Source of the DNA: an uncultured Ruminococcus sp.
GTDB taxonomy: Bacteria > Bacillota > Clostridia > Oscillospirales > Ruminococcaceae
DNA length: 64,000 nt
Assembly (NCBI GenBank): GCA_946413815.1
Contig: CAMKMD010000002.1
Coordinates: 62,001 to 126,000, forward strand
Reading direction: 5' to 3'
Position numbers and translations under genes: made by a program. A model generated the notes under the pieces. It was not told the DNA's origin, made no database searches, and was given only the letters and a program-made list of their open reading frames with translations. Below are positions 35,178 through 43,103 of this stretch, piece after piece; positions within the stretch are counted from its first letter, which is position 1; every line of letters begins with the position of its first letter.

Positions 35178-35708
35178 TTACAGCTTACAGGTCCTGATGA
35201 ACTGAGAAACATTAACGCCGCTTTCCATATACCTCAGCAGGATCTCCGCACAGGCACGGCTGTCGCTGTCGGCCTGATGGTGGTCAAGAGCGATGCCGTA
35301 ATGGTCGCACATTATATTGAGGTTGTGCTTCATGCCGGGCAGTACGCGCCTGCCTATCTGAACAGTACAGAGGTAGTCTGCCGTCTCCTTCCAGTCTATG
35401 CCGTAGCTGCGGAGACATTGTCTCAGGACGCCCATATCGAATACGGCGTTATGCGCAACAAGTATGCCGCTGTTCATTATGGGCTCTATCTTCTCCCACA
35501 GCTGCGCAAAATTCGGAGCACCTGCGACCTTGCGGCTGTCGATGCCGGTGAGCTGAGTGTTGAACCAGTCAAAATGCGTCTCCGGGTCAACGAGAGAGAA
35601 AAAGCTGTCCGCTATCCTGCCGTCTCTTACCACGGATATGCCTATGGCACTCATGCGGTCATTGGCACGGTTGGGGGTTTCAACATCGAATACTATGTAG
35701 TCAGCCAT
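35178..35708 (-). CDS. DnaQ-like 3'-5' exonuclease (DEDDh)
   Basis: 176 residues. The exonuclease motifs are FDVETPN (ExoI Asp/Glu), AHNAVFDMGVL (ExoII) and HHQADSDSRACAEI (ExoIII, H-x4-D). It degrades DNA or RNA from 3' ends; it is a stand-alone enzyme without polymerase or ligase domains. It follows a small membrane protein by 32 bp and may share its promoter at 36012-36040. The start ATG lies before the canonical first strand YIVFDVE. Confidence 0.9.
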   Translation of the reverse strand: MADYIVFDVETPNRANDRMSAIGISVVRDGRIADSFFSLVDPETHFDWFNTQLTGIDSRKVAGAPNFAQLWEKIEPIMNSGILVAHNAVFDMGVLRQCLRSYGIDWKETADYLCTVQIGRRVLPGMKHNLNIMCDHYGIALDHHQADSDSRACAEILLRYMESGVNVSQFIRTCKL

Positions 35709-35740
35709 ATAATGATTGCTCCGTTATTCAGTAATAATGA

Positions 35741-35971
35741 TCACTGTTTCTTCTTAAGGAAGGCAGCTATAGCGAATAAGACAACTGCCGCCACGACAAT
35801 AAATACAACAGGCATGAAATAAGTTATGATGAAAAGTCCTCCGGTATCCACTCCGGATTCTCTGATCGCGCCCATTGAGCCGATACGCTGAAAGGCAGTA
35901 AGCCCCGCAACGACCAGCAGTATGAATCCGAGTATCCTGAAAAGCAGGATGCCTGCACCGATATGTCTCAT
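35741..35971 (-). CDS. Small membrane protein of unknown function
   Basis: 76 residues with two membrane helices, ILLFRILGFILLVVAGLTAF and FIITYFMPVVFIVVAAVVLF, and a basic end (LKKKQ). No family recognised. GGAGGA lies 7 nt before the ATG and a consensus promoter precedes it, so it is very likely expressed. Confidence 0.7.
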   Translation of the reverse strand: MRHIGAGILLFRILGFILLVVAGLTAFQRIGSMGAIRESGVDTGGLFIITYFMPVVFIVVAAVVLFAIAAFLKKKQ

Positions 35972-36011
35972 GATTATGTCCTCCTATATAACAAAATATA
36001 CTTGCAGAATA

Positions 36012-36040
36012 ATTATAGCACCTCCGGCGGGAAATGTCAA
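36012..36040 (-). promoter_or_regulatory. Consensus promoter of the small membrane protein and exonuclease genes
   Basis: TTGACA (36035-36040), 17 bp, TATAAT (36012-36017), minus strand. It is back to back with the promoter at 36087-36115. Confidence 0.85.
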
Positions 36041-36086
36041 TTACCGGAACCGCCGGAAGTCCGCAAGAAATGATACCCTGAGCGCG

Positions 36087-36115
36087 TTGACTTTTCCGGC
36101 AGAGTATGCTATAAT
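36087..36115 (+). promoter_or_regulatory. Promoter of the AGCS symporter gene
   Basis: TTGACT (36087-36092), 17 bp, TATAAT (36110-36115). Confidence 0.85.
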
Positions 36116-36146
36116 TTTAACGAAGTTTGAGACAGGAGATGTGTCA

Positions 36147-37568
36147 ATGGAAAAGATAAACGAGATAATCAGTCAGATAGACAACTATGTATGGGGACTG
36201 CCGCTTATAATCCTCATAATGGCCTGCGGAATACTGCTGACGGTAAGGCTCAGGCTGCTTCAGGTCAGCAGGCTCGGCAAGGCACTTAAATACATGGTCA
36301 GGAACGAGGAGGACGGAAGCGGCGAGGTATCGAGCTTTGCGGCTCTGTGTACAGCTCTTTCGGCAACGGTCGGCACCGGAAATATAGTCGGAGTTGCAAC
36401 GGCCATAGCTGCCGGAGGTCCGGGAGCCCTGTTCTGGATGGAGCTTGCCGCTTTTCTCGGCATGGCCACTAAATACGCAGAAGGCCTTCTTGCCGTAAAG
36501 TACCGCATCAGGGACGAGAACGGGAATATCCTCGGCGGCCCCTTCTACTACATCGAGAACGGCCTCGGAAAGAACTGGAGATGGCTCGGAAAGATGTTCG
36601 CCCTCTTCGGCCTTCTTGCGGGTATCATGGGCATCGGTACTATAACGCAGATAAACGGCATCACCTCGGCGGCCAACAATTTCTTTGACCCGGACAGGAA
36701 GCATACAGTAGCCTTATTCGGCATGGAGTACACCTGGACGACTGTCATAGCAGGTGCTCTCATAACCCTGCTTACCGCACTCATCGTCATAGGCGGAATA
36801 AAGCGCATAGCTACAGTATCAGAGGTAGTCGTGCCTGTGATGATAGTGGCATACACGGGATGCTGCCTTACGATAATCTTCTGTCACATCACGGAGATAC
36901 CCTCAGCCATCTCTTCCATACTCAGAGGGGCATTCAGCCTTAAAGCGGCAGCCGGCGGCGCATCCGGCACTGTCATGATGTATGCGATGAAGAGCGGCGT
37001 GGCAAGAGGAATATTCTCCAATGAAGCCGGTCTCGGCTCCGCACCTATCGCAGCAGCTGCCGCAAAGACCAATGAGCCTGTGCGTCAGGGCCTTGTGACC
37101 ATGACAGGCACCTTCATCGACACCATCATCGTCTGCACCATGACGGGACTGGCGATAATCATGTCCGGCAGCCATAACACCGCTGAGCTCAAGGGCGTCA
37201 TGATAACTATGGATGCCTTTGACTACGGCCTGCCATTCAGCGAAAGGGTATCATCCTTCATACTCATGGCCTGCCTTGCGGTATTCGCATTCACTACCAT
37301 ACTCGGCTGGAACTATTATTCGGAGCGCTGCCTTTCATATCTGACCGGCGCACGCAGAAAAGTTACCGCCGTATACAGGTGGATATATATCGCAGCAGTA
37401 TTCATAGGCCCCTACCTTGCAGTTGAAGCGGTGTGGAACCTCGCGGATATATTCAACGGCCTCATGGCTGTTCCGAATGTCATTGCCATAATACTCCTCT
37501 CAGGAGTGGTATCGGCAGAGACAAAGGACTACCTGAAAAGGCTTGACGAAGGAAAGATAAAGGAATGA
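36147..37568 (+). CDS. Alanine/glycine:cation symporter (AGCS family)
   Basis: 473 residues, about 11 membrane helices. The family marks are TVGTGNIVGVATAIAAGGPG, a FWMELAAFLGMATKYAEG helix, GPFYYIENG and GIFSNEAGLGSAPIAAAAA. It imports small neutral amino acids (alanine or glycine) with Na+ or H+. I start at the ATG at 36147, with GGAG about 9 nt upstream, and reject a 75-residue extension that crosses the promoter. It probably acts alone. Confidence 0.92.
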   Translation: MEKINEIISQIDNYVWGLPLIILIMACGILLTVRLRLLQVSRLGKALKYMVRNEEDGSGEVSSFAALCTALSATVGTGNIVGVATAIAAGGPGALFWMELAAFLGMATKYAEGLLAVKYRIRDENGNILGGPFYYIENGLGKNWRWLGKMFALFGLLAGIMGIGTITQINGITSAANNFFDPDRKHTVALFGMEYTWTTVIAGALITLLTALIVIGGIKRIATVSEVVVPVMIVAYTGCCLTIIFCHITEIPSAISSILRGAFSLKAAAGGASGTVMMYAMKSGVARGIFSNEAGLGSAPIAAAAAKTNEPVRQGLVTMTGTFIDTIIVCTMTGLAIIMSGSHNTAELKGVMITMDAFDYGLPFSERVSSFILMACLAVFAFTTILGWNYYSERCLSYLTGARRKVTAVYRWIYIAAVFIGPYLAVEAVWNLADIFNGLMAVPNVIAIILLSGVVSAETKDYLKRLDEGKIKE

Positions 37569-37571
37569 CAA

Positions 37572-37600
37572 AATGCCCTCACAGTATACTGTGGGGGCAT
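37572..37600 (+). terminator. Hairpin after the AGCS gene
   Basis: ATGCCC-TCACAGT pairs imperfectly with ACTGTG-GGGGCAT. A 16-nt match to the end of the 59720-59978 element follows (37600-37615), then the hairpin GGGCGGATG-TGGG-CATCCGCCC near 37649-37670. T run is poor. Confidence 0.5.
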
Positions 37601-37765
37601 TCAGCTTGTCAAAAAGTCAGCTATCGCAGAAGTCAAGCGGGCGGATGTGGGCATCCGCCCCTGCATCCGCCCATCCGTTACATCTCCCCTCCTTATCAGT
37701 GATACGTGATTGCACAATTATCGCATACTTGATACAAAACTGTTATTTTTTGAGACAAAAGATCC

Positions 37766-37794
37766 TTTTACTGAGCTGCCTTGTGCTGTATAAT
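37766..37794 (+). promoter_or_regulatory. Probable promoter of the GH26-CE1 gene
   Basis: Perfect TATAAT (37789-37794) and a poor -35 (TTTTAC, 37766-37771) at 17 bp. A weak -35 is typical of activator-dependent promoters, and an AraC-type regulator is encoded next door. Confidence 0.55.
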
Positions 37795-37854
37795 TAAAGC
37801 AGAAGAAAACGAGAACGGGGATGACCCGGCAATAACCAGGGAGGGTAGATCACA

Positions 37855-40404
37855 ATGAAAAAAATACTGTCAGTGATTCTTTCATCTGCGATAGCAGCAA
37901 GTTCAGCTGCTGCAATAATGCCGCTCGGTGCGGATGCAGCAGGGAGCCAGTACGAATTCGAGAACGGCGTTATCGGCGGCAGCGGCGAGAACCCTGCGGC
38001 CGTAAGCACGGTAACCGGTGCGAGCGGCGGTCAGGCTGTGGATCTTCAGGACGGCGGAAACACCGTGACCCTGAAGGTAAATGCAGCCGAGGCAGGCGCA
38101 CACCGGCTGACTATACGCTTCTCACAGCCCTATGACGAGGACGGCAAATACCAGAACGTAATCGTCAACGGGAAAAACGCAGGCGAGATATTCTGCGAAT
38201 ACACCGGCGAAGGAAAATTCAGCACGGTCAGCGTCAATGCAGATCTTATGAAGGGTGAAAATGAAATAACGGTGGAGGCCTCCTGGGGATGGACTTTTAT
38301 GGATGCTCTCCTTGTAGAAAAGGGCAGCTTCTCCAATTACTCCGGCGGAGGAAAGCTCTCCAACCCCAAGGCCTCTGCACAGGCTCAGTCGCTTTATAAC
38401 TTCCTCTGCGACACCTACGGAAAGAACGTCATCTCAGGTCAGCAGGAATCCACCTGGATGGGCAGCGACAACTATGAATTCGATATCATAAAGAATGCGA
38501 GCGGCAGGTATCCGGCGCTCAGAGGTCTCGACTACATGGGCGATGACTTCTCCGGCTGCAACCGCCGCGCACAGAACTGGTACAAGCAGGGCGGCATCGT
38601 TACGATATGCTGGCACTGCGGAAGCAATTTCAGCGGCAGCCACACCGAGGCCATGAACTCGGATCTCAACTGGAGCGCTGCTCTTACAGAGGGTACGGCA
38701 GAGTACAATACCCTCATCGCAGGCATGGACAAGGGCGCAAAGGCGCTCCAGGAGCTGCAGAAGGCGGGCGTACCCGTTATCTGGAGGCCCTTCCACGAGT
38801 TCGACGGAAAGTGGTTCTGGTGGGGCAAGGGCGGAGCTGAGAACTTCAAGAAGCTCTGGAGGATAATGTATGACCGCTACACCAACTACTGGGGACTTGA
38901 CAACCTGATATGGAGCCTCGGTTACTGCGGCGATGTAAACAGCGGATGGTATCCGGGAGATGAGTATGTTGACATCATCGGCGCTGATACCTATGTCAAC
39001 CATACTGGTGCCCTCACTCCTATGTACAACAAGACTGCACAGGTGGCAAACAAGCCTGTATGTCTCCATGAGAACGGTCCTATCCCGGATCCTGAGAAGA
39101 TGAAGGCTGAGGGTGCAAAGTGGCTCTGGTTCATGACATGGCATACCTCCTTCATAGACAGCGATCCCGTAAACACGGCCTCCTATCTGAAGCAGGTCTA
39201 CAACAGCGATTATATGCTCACACTCGATGAGCTGCCGGATATATACCACTACGGCAGCAGCGCTCCCTCCGGCGAGAGCGGGGACCCTGTATTTGAGGTA
39301 GCTCCCGCAAAGGCCGTCAGAGGAGATGTGAACGGAGACGGAAAGGTCAATACCGCGGATCTTGTATCCCTTGAGAAGTGGCTCCTCGGAATGCCCGGCG
39401 CAGGTATCGCTGACTGGAAGGCAGCAGATATGGACGGCAGCGGCGCAGTTGATACCTTCGATATGATATTCCTCCGCAATGCTGTTACAGCAGCTGCTTC
39501 TGCTCCCGAGCCGCAGCAGCCTCAGCAGCCCGAGCAGCCTCAGCAGCCCCAGACACCTGTCTCCTCCTACAATTACGATCCTGCGAAGAAATACACTGAG
39601 TACGGTCAGAATTACAAGAACCCCTGCTCTCAGGCAGGAACGATCATCAAGGAGAGCTATAACGGCATAAACGGCATGAATGCCCTGAACGTATACCTCC
39701 CCTACGGCTATGACGAGAACAAGAAGTACAACATATTCTACTTCATGCACGGCATGGGCGACAGTGAGAATTCACTGTTCTACAATGACAACGGAGAGGC
39801 TGTGCGCCTTATCGACAACATGATAAAGAACGGCGATATAGAGCCTATGATAATCGTCACCCCCTCTTTCAACAAGGTCAGCTCCGACACCTTCTTCAAT
39901 GCAGATAACTTCTGGAAGGAGTTCCGTGAGAGCGTTGTGCCCTTCGTTGAAGGCAAATACTCCACCTATGCTGCTTCGACCTCAAAGGAGGATATAGCAG
40001 CCTCAAGAATGCACAGAGCCTACGGCGGCTTCTCTATGGGAAGCGTTTCCACATGGGCGGTATTCGAGAACTGCGTGGATATCGTAGGATACTTCATGCC
40101 CATGAGCGGCGCTCATCACTGGGGCATCCGCGGCGCAGACCCCGGCGCACTTGCACAGGCTGTTGACAAGGCAGGCCTGAAGAAGAACGAATACTTCATC
40201 ATGTCGGCAACAGGTACATCTGACTTTGCATATACCGAGCTTGCACCGCAGATAGAGAATATGAAGAAGCTCAGTCAGTTTGAGTACACATCGGATTTCT
40301 CAAAGGGCAATCTCTGGTTCATAGTTGCAAACGGCGGAGAGCACGGCTGGTACTACGTAAGACAGTATATCTACAACTGCCTGCCAAACTTCTTCCGTCA
40401 GTAA
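37855..40404 (+). CDS. Cellulosomal GH26 beta-mannanase fused to a CE1 esterase
   Basis: A secreted 849-residue bifunctional enzyme. Signal peptide 1-28; CBM35-like module about 30-155; GH26 about 170-465, with acid/base in WRPFHEFDG (Glu near 314) and nucleophile in CLHENGPIPD (Glu near 406); dockerin about 490-550 (GDVNGDGKVNTADLVSLEKW, then DMDGSGAVDTFDM); Pro/Gln linker; CE1 esterase about 585-849 with GGFSMGS (Ser near 727) and a late HGW. GH26 cleaves mannan; CE1 members remove feruloyl or acetyl groups. The dockerin lies between two catalytic domains. The CBM35 is closely related to that of the GH5 enzyme downstream. Confidence 0.9.
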   Translation: MKKILSVILSSAIAASSAAAIMPLGADAAGSQYEFENGVIGGSGENPAAVSTVTGASGGQAVDLQDGGNTVTLKVNAAEAGAHRLTIRFSQPYDEDGKYQNVIVNGKNAGEIFCEYTGEGKFSTVSVNADLMKGENEITVEASWGWTFMDALLVEKGSFSNYSGGGKLSNPKASAQAQSLYNFLCDTYGKNVISGQQESTWMGSDNYEFDIIKNASGRYPALRGLDYMGDDFSGCNRRAQNWYKQGGIVTICWHCGSNFSGSHTEAMNSDLNWSAALTEGTAEYNTLIAGMDKGAKALQELQKAGVPVIWRPFHEFDGKWFWWGKGGAENFKKLWRIMYDRYTNYWGLDNLIWSLGYCGDVNSGWYPGDEYVDIIGADTYVNHTGALTPMYNKTAQVANKPVCLHENGPIPDPEKMKAEGAKWLWFMTWHTSFIDSDPVNTASYLKQVYNSDYMLTLDELPDIYHYGSSAPSGESGDPVFEVAPAKAVRGDVNGDGKVNTADLVSLEKWLLGMPGAGIADWKAADMDGSGAVDTFDMIFLRNAVTAAASAPEPQQPQQPEQPQQPQTPVSSYNYDPAKKYTEYGQNYKNPCSQAGTIIKESYNGINGMNALNVYLPYGYDENKKYNIFYFMHGMGDSENSLFYNDNGEAVRLIDNMIKNGDIEPMIIVTPSFNKVSSDTFFNADNFWKEFRESVVPFVEGKYSTYAASTSKEDIAASRMHRAYGGFSMGSVSTWAVFENCVDIVGYFMPMSGAHHWGIRGADPGALAQAVDKAGLKKNEYFIMSATGTSDFAYTELAPQIENMKKLSQFEYTSDFSKGNLWFIVANGGEHGWYYVRQYIYNCLPNFFRQ

Positions 40405-40516
40405 TATAAGCGGATAAGTCTTTATACGAACACAGACCATTTGTCACACTTCGGTGACCTTATTCTCAATATTCCCTTAAATATGGCCGGCCTCTCCCTT
40501 GGGTGCGGTCAGCAGG

Positions 40517-40546
40517 AACTCCGCAGCGATCATGCGGAGTTTTTGC
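40517..40546 (+). terminator. Terminator of the GH26-CE1 gene
   Basis: AACTCCGCA pairs with TGCGGAGTT, followed by a T-rich stretch. It lies about 110 bp after the stop and next to the regulator's promoter. Confidence 0.8.
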
Positions 40547-40549
40547 TTG

Positions 40550-40578
40550 TTGACGGGAAAGATATATGGTTGTATAAT
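40550..40578 (+). promoter_or_regulatory. Promoter of the mannan-locus regulator
   Basis: TTGACG (40550-40555), 17 bp, TATAAT (40573-40578). The leader is very short before the AGGGGTG ribosome-binding site. Confidence 0.85.
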
Positions 40579-40598
40579 TATATCAAAGGGGTGATAGT

Positions 40599-42821
40599 AT
40601 GGATGCAAAGGGCAGGATAGCTGTGATACTGCCGCAGGTGAGCAGCAATACAGAGACCGGCTTTATTGATACGATACACAGGGAGGCCTGCAGATACGGC
40701 TATGATACAATAGTCATCACAGGAGCCATAAACTACGTAGATCAGCACCTTGAAGGCACATACAGCAAGGGGCAGAGGAATATCTATGACCTGATACTGC
40801 AGGGGGATTTTGACGGATTCATATATGAGGCGAATCTCTTCTGCAGCGTGACTCAGCGGGAGCTCCTGCTTGATATACTCAGGGAAAAGGACAGGCCTTG
40901 TGTCACGGTGAATTACGAGCAGCCTTACTTCCCTTCTGTCTCGGCGGATGAGAGACTGCCTTTGTATCTCTCTGCCCGGCATCTGATAAAGGAACACGGA
41001 TGCCGGAAGCTTTACTGCATCGGCGGCAACAAGGGACACAAGCCTTCGGAGGAGCGTATTGAAGGCTTCCGGAGGGCTATGGATGAAGCGGGGCTTGAGT
41101 ATGATGAAAGCTGCATATTCTACGGGGATTACTGGCGTGATATACCTCACAGGATAGCCCTTGACATCGCGGAGGGCAGACTTGAGAGACCGGACGGCAT
41201 TGTCTGCGGCAGCGATATCATGGCGGTGGAACTCTGCCGTACGCTTCTGGATAACGGCGTGAGAGTGCCGGAGGATATAAAGATAACGGGCTGCGACGGA
41301 AGCGTCATATCACAGAGCGAGCGCGTCACGATTACGACTGTTGCAGGTCAGGAACGTATAAACGGCGTTCTGGCAGTAAATAAACTGATGGAGCTTATGG
41401 GAGAGAAGACGGACAGCAGCGATATGCAGCCGGAGCTCATTATCGGCGAGAGCTGCGGATGCGGTGCGGAGAAAGGCAAGGCAGTCAATGAGAGCCTTTC
41501 CGATATAAGGGAGTATACCGGCACCATATTCGAGCTCCTTGAACACCGCAAGACCAACAGCCACGGTGAGATAATCAGAAGGATGTCGGAATGCAAGGAT
41601 ATCTATGATGTCATCGGTGTCTTCATGGGCTGCTGTTATATGATACCTACGGGCATCAGGGCGGAGCTGTGCCTGTGTGAGGACTGGTGCAGGGATATGA
41701 ACGACCCTTCAGTATTCAGGACAAAGGAGCTGCCGGACAGGATGATTCTCGGGATAGAGGCCTGTCCTGAGGGCGGAGACAAGATGAAGGAGTTCATGAC
41801 AAGGGATGTGTTCCCCTCTCTGAAGAAGCGCCATGAGCCCCGTCTTACCGTTGTGACCTCCCTGCACTACAAAGGGCAGATATTCGGCTATGTCGGCTTC
41901 ACATACAGGAAGGCTGTACACATCGTTCTCGATGAGTTCTATATGAGCTGGTGTGATGCGGTAAGCAGCGGACTGAACACCGTTCAGAACCGGATGTACA
42001 AGGACTATGTGAACAAGCGGATAGAATCCCTTTCAGAGTTCGCTCCTGTGCTCGGTATCTACAACAAGCGCGGACTTATCAGCAAGCTGATGAATATGAT
42101 AGCGGAGAACAGCAATTCTGTGCTGAACCTGACTCTGCTCTCCTATGTCAGGGAGGACAGGGTGCGCTACAGCGTGCCGCCGATAAATACAATAGTCAAC
42201 GCCATCCGTCTCAGCGACCCGCAGGCCGTCCTTGCAAGTGTGGGAGAGGACATGATAGCTGTTGTGAAGCAGGGCGAAACAGCAGCCGGCGACCCTTCGG
42301 AAAAAGTCGTACAGGCTGTTACGGAGTCCTATCGCGGTGCTGTTGAGATAAAGCGGGACAGAATAGTTTTCCACACGGAAAGGGTATCGGCTGTTGATAT
42401 ATTCAGCATAGAGAAGCTCATAAGCGGCATGGAGGACAGGCTCAAGGGAAGGATGATAAGTTTCGGTTCAGGCACATTCAGCTACAGGGACAGCTTTACT
42501 TCTCTGAGAGATGAGATATTCAGGCATCCGGAAAAGGAATGGAACATCGAACAGATAACACGCAGCATAGGCCTCAGCAAGAGCCATTTCCACAGGATAT
42601 ACAAGGAGCTTTTTGATACGAACTGCAAGGACGATATCATCAGCTCGAGGATGGAAAAGGCAAAATGGCTGCTGGAGAACACCTCCCTTTCCGTATCGCA
42701 GATATCGGAGCAGTGCGGATATTCCAACAACAGCCATTTCATACGGCAGTTCAGCAGCAGGATGGGTATGACGCCCTCTGCCTACAGGAAGAGAAACGGA
42801 CAAAAAAAGCAAATAAAATGA
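40599..42821 (+). CDS. Hybrid regulator: sugar-binding sensor domain with C-terminal AraC DNA-binding domain
   Basis: 740 residues. The first 285 form a periplasmic-binding-protein/LacI-type sensor (RIAVILPQV, ERIEGFRRAMDEAG, DGIVCGSDIMAVEL) but with no N-terminal HTH. A middle part (about 290-470) looks GAF-like. Then comes a degenerate GGDEF-like stretch (IYNKRGLISKL near 485). The C-terminal AraC domain (about 640-735) has two helix-turn-helices, ending ISEQCGYSNNSHFIRQFSSR. No membrane helix, so it senses a cytoplasmic sugar. It sits between the two mannanase genes, likely its targets. A paralogue is at 45953-48163. Confidence 0.85.
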   Translation: MDAKGRIAVILPQVSSNTETGFIDTIHREACRYGYDTIVITGAINYVDQHLEGTYSKGQRNIYDLILQGDFDGFIYEANLFCSVTQRELLLDILREKDRPCVTVNYEQPYFPSVSADERLPLYLSARHLIKEHGCRKLYCIGGNKGHKPSEERIEGFRRAMDEAGLEYDESCIFYGDYWRDIPHRIALDIAEGRLERPDGIVCGSDIMAVELCRTLLDNGVRVPEDIKITGCDGSVISQSERVTITTVAGQERINGVLAVNKLMELMGEKTDSSDMQPELIIGESCGCGAEKGKAVNESLSDIREYTGTIFELLEHRKTNSHGEIIRRMSECKDIYDVIGVFMGCCYMIPTGIRAELCLCEDWCRDMNDPSVFRTKELPDRMILGIEACPEGGDKMKEFMTRDVFPSLKKRHEPRLTVVTSLHYKGQIFGYVGFTYRKAVHIVLDEFYMSWCDAVSSGLNTVQNRMYKDYVNKRIESLSEFAPVLGIYNKRGLISKLMNMIAENSNSVLNLTLLSYVREDRVRYSVPPINTIVNAIRLSDPQAVLASVGEDMIAVVKQGETAAGDPSEKVVQAVTESYRGAVEIKRDRIVFHTERVSAVDIFSIEKLISGMEDRLKGRMISFGSGTFSYRDSFTSLRDEIFRHPEKEWNIEQITRSIGLSKSHFHRIYKELFDTNCKDDIISSRMEKAKWLLENTSLSVSQISEQCGYSNNSHFIRQFSSRMGMTPSAYRKRNGQKKQIK

Positions 42822-42973
42822 GATAAAAGAATATTTACTGTCAGCCCTCAGTGGTGTATCATTATAACAGGGGAACACGCAGGCACATCTGCACAATAAT
42901 GCCGGACGTGTAACAGCTTCGGAATAACGATTCCTTTTGCTCCGGAGCTTTCCTTGAAGGGCGGACAGATCAG

Positions 42974-43012
42974 AAAGACCGTATCATGCATGGTGCATGA
43001 TACGGTCTTTTG
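42974..43012 (+). terminator. Terminator after the first regulator gene
   Basis: GACCGTATCATGCA pairs with TGCATGATACGGTC over 14 bp, followed by TTTTG. In the 282-bp gap from 42822 to 43103, nothing else but the next promoter is visible. Confidence 0.9.
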
Positions 43013-43051
43013 TTATGGGATAAAAATGCAGTATTATGGCAGATTACACTA

Positions 43052-43080
43052 TTTAACCGGCCTTCTTTATGTTGTATAAT
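43052..43080 (+). promoter_or_regulatory. Probable promoter of the SGNH-GH5 gene
   Basis: TATAAT (43075-43080) with a weak -35 TTTAAC (43052-43057) at 17 bp. Like the GH26 promoter it combines a perfect -10 with a poor -35, consistent with activation. Confidence 0.55.
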
Positions 43081-43103
43081 CAGGGTAAAGGAGGATGATC
43101 CGT

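Noticed and set aside
39505..39560. CAG-type tandem repeat as a non-coding repeat
   Set aside because: It encodes the Pro/Gln linker between dockerin and CE1 in frame.
38434..39750. A 438-codon reverse ORF within the GH26-CE1 gene
   Set aside because: The forward frame holds complete catalytic motifs. The reverse frame is rich in Val, Leu and Cys without any pattern, as expected for an antisense shadow.
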